Below, piece by piece: positions 14,418-15,938 of a stretch of 15,938 nt of DNA (position 1 is the first letter of the stretch; every line of letters starts with the position of its first letter). The DNA comes from an uncultured Terrimonas sp. (GTDB taxonomy: Bacteria > Bacteroidota > Bacteroidia > Chitinophagales > Chitinophagaceae), in NCBI GenBank assembly GCA_946886925.1, contig CAMPJQ010000013.1, forward strand, positions 1 to 15,938, read 5' to 3'. The notes beneath the pieces are model-generated. The model worked only from the letters and a program-made list of their open reading frames with translations, made no database searches and was not told the origin of the DNA. Position numbers and translations under genes: made by a program.

Positions 14418-15267
14418 TATCGAAACCGGAAGCGGTAGGTTTGGGATCACCATCAATGTGTAATGGAGCCGAGTCCGGGTTTTTGATATAGAGATTTTTC
14501 GTTTGATAATAAATAACACCCTTTTTCTTATAACGAATTTCTTTTACCTCTCCCCTCCAGATTTGCTGCAGTACTGCAAGCAGCATATGCGGCTTATTCA
14601 TTTTCTGTACAATTACAATATCAAGTAAACCATCATTAAGATCAGCTTTAGGAGCAATGGTAAACTGGTTGCCAAACTGGTTGCTGTTGGCTATGCTAAC
14701 AAAAAATGCTTCTGAAAAAAGAGAGTCGCCATTTGCAATAATTTCAAAATGGTATGGTTTTGCCTTAATAAAATTGGTATAGGTTTGCTTTATATAAGTG
14801 ATAAGTCCCCTCCGGTTTTGCTTTGCGAAATCGTGCGCTACTTGCGCATCAAAACCTAAACCGCTAAGCATGCACGAAAAATGATCATTGATCGTAAACG
14901 CATCGGTGGGTACCGGGGCGCCCGTAAAAATGAGATCAATGGCTTTGTGAGGATTTTTAGAAATGCCTGCGCAAAAAGCAAGTCCGTTGCCGGAACCGCA
15001 GGGGATAAGACCAAAATTAACACTGGTATCTCTCAGGTTATGTACCACACTGCTTATGGTACCATCGCCGCCTGCCACTATAATATCCGTTACGCCTTCA
15101 TGTAATATTTTAGTGCGGATAGCATCATAATCACCTTCCGCATTGGTGGGATAAATTTCAAAATCTATTCCTGATCTTGTAAGTTTTTTTTCAATTAGCT
15201 TCCTGATGCGGGATTTCTTTCCTGTGCCTGCAATTGGGTTCAGCAAAAAGATTATCCTGCGTTTCAT
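14353..15267 (-). CDS. Diacylglycerol/sphingosine kinase family lipid kinase
   Basis: This is a 304-residue cytoplasmic, membrane-associated kinase of the DAGK catalytic family, expected to phosphorylate diacylglycerol or a related lipid with ATP. NPIAGTGKK (10-18) begins the nucleotide-binding fold, GGDGT (66-70) is the hallmark ATP-binding loop, and PCGSGNGLA (89-97) is the following substrate/nucleotide loop in the form common to YegS/DgkB-like and sphingosine kinases. The C-terminal lid holds LNDGLLDIVI (210-219) and HIDGDP (274-279). Length is usual. It starts 28 bp after the DsbA-like gene on the same strand and is probably co-transcribed with it. Its end overlaps the convergent patatin gene. 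The exact lipid is not deducible. Confidence 0.93.
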   Translation of the reverse strand: MKRRIIFLLNPIAGTGKKSRIRKLIEKKLTRSGIDFEIYPTNAEGDYDAIRTKILHEGVTDIIVAGGDGTISSVVHNLRDTSVNFGLIPCGSGNGLAFCAGISKNPHKAIDLIFTGAPVPTDAFTINDHFSCMLSGLGFDAQVAHDFAKQNRRGLITYIKQTYTNFIKAKPYHFEIIANGDSLFSEAFFVSIANSNQFGNQFTIAPKADLNDGLLDIVIVQKMNKPHMLLAVLQQIWRGEVKEIRYKKKGVIYYQTKNLYIKNPDSAPLHIDGDPKPTASGFDISVVPNAFRLIRPLRGQIEKN

Positions 15268-15295
15268 ACCTGCAAACTGCGAAACTTAAATGATA

Positions 15296-15853
15296 TTAAG
15301 CTCTTTGCGATACTTTTTTCTTGCTTTTTAATGCCTGGGTAATAGCCGCGGAAAGATTTTGTAAAGTGGGTTTCCCTTCAAAGCGTTCTCCATTTACAAA
15401 AATGGCAGGTACATCTGTAACTCCTGCATCCACAGCCTGCATCTGGTCGTCTCTTACATACCATCCAAATTTTGAATTCATCAAATCATCCAGGAAATGT
15501 TTGCGGGTAACGCCTACATCGCGGGCATAACCCTTAAGACTGATGGTGCCCAAATTGCGCTGGTGATGAAGCAAAATATTGTGCATTTCCCAGAATTTTC
15601 CTTCCTGGCCTGCAGCAATGGCAGCTTCGGCGGCTTTAAAGGAACGCTGGTGAATACGGGTAAGCGGAAAATGACGAAAATTGTATTTTATCTTCCCTTT
15701 ATATGTTTCCAGCAATTGCTGCACAACATCGTGAATTTTAGCGGTGTCAGCACTTTCGTAGTCTCCGTACTCCACAATAAGCACTTTTGCCTCCGGATCA
15801 CCAACAATCATTTCTTTTGGTGGTATTATCTTTTCTTCAACTTTAAACTTCAT
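15296..15853 (-). CDS. DsbA-fold thioredoxin-like protein lacking all cysteines
   Basis: This 185-residue protein has the DsbA-like (Thioredoxin_4) fold: IVGDPEAKVLIVEYGDYES at 16-34, FRHFPLTRIHQRSFKAAEAA (59-78), the helical insert KFWEMHNILLHHQRNL and the cis-proline loop GVTDVPAIFVNGERFEG with Pro149. The usual active-site Cys-x-x-Cys after GDYE is replaced by Ser34-Ala-Asp-Thr37, and the protein contains no cysteine. It cannot catalyse thiol-disulfide exchange in the normal way. No signal peptide is present, so it is predicted cytoplasmic. Similar domains occur free or fused to NhaA antiporters. The gene lies 28 bp upstream of the lipid kinase in a probable operon. A binding or structural role is an inference. 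Confidence 0.88.
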   Translation of the reverse strand: MKFKVEEKIIPPKEMIVGDPEAKVLIVEYGDYESADTAKIHDVVQQLLETYKGKIKYNFRHFPLTRIHQRSFKAAEAAIAAGQEGKFWEMHNILLHHQRNLGTISLKGYARDVGVTRKHFLDDLMNSKFGWYVRDDQMQAVDAGVTDVPAIFVNGERFEGKPTLQNLSAAITQALKSKKKVSQRA

Positions 15854-15938
15854 AATCCAATCTTTTTATGATTAATCCAATGGTGTCAAAATAGATGCCA
15901 TTTCATGGTTCGTTATCTAAACCTATATAATATACTAA

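Overview
The window looks like a chromosomal segment of a Bacteroidota bacterium, most likely from the Chitinophagaceae or a close relative. The evidence is an adjacent SusC/SusD outer-membrane pair, start codons without Shine-Dalgarno sequences, A-rich leaders, several matches to the Bacteroidota -7 promoter box TAnnTTTG, and A/C-rich mosaic intergenic repeats. The family placement is an inference from sequence style, not from a search.

Layout. Positions 1-196 are AT-rich upstream DNA with a possible promoter. An Lrp/AsnC regulator follows on + (197-667). A lone oligopeptide/dipeptide-type ABC permease lies on - (903-2000) between two related repeat mosaics (about 680-890 and 2010-2240). Next on - come an alpha/beta hydrolase (start at 4277) and, 18 bp downstream of it, a family 2 glycosyltransferase (2304-3455). 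Two perfect palindromes with a shared core sit inside the hydrolase gene. A SusC/SusD operon on - (9166 down to 4407) ends in a hairpin terminator at about 4350-4370. Positions 9167-9962 hold no convincing intact gene, only a possible decayed coding remnant. A small membrane protein (9963-10247) and RNase HII (10314-10913) are on -, and RNase HII is divergent from heme A synthase ctaA (10966-12006, +). After ctaA comes a 788-codon protein with about seven membrane segments and a C-terminal patatin-type lipase domain (12051-14417, +). Its 3' end overlaps by 65 bp the convergent 3' end of a diacylglycerol-kinase-family lipid kinase (14353-15267, -). The lipid kinase follows a DsbA-fold protein with no cysteine at all (15296-15853, -), 28 bp upstream of it.

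How the genes work together. SusC and SusD form a TonB-driven nutrient importer whose substrate is not evident, since no degradative enzyme, sigma/anti-sigma pair or hybrid two-component gene is adjacent. The hydrolase and glycosyltransferase are probably co-transcribed, as are the DsbA-like protein and lipid kinase. The rest are separate housekeeping or envelope genes. I see no defence island, CRISPR array, phage, insertion sequence, tRNA or rRNA. The best candidates for something undescribed are the paired palindromes inside the hydrolase gene, the membrane-embedded patatin, the cysteine-less DsbA-fold protein and the repeat mosaic flanking the orphan permease.
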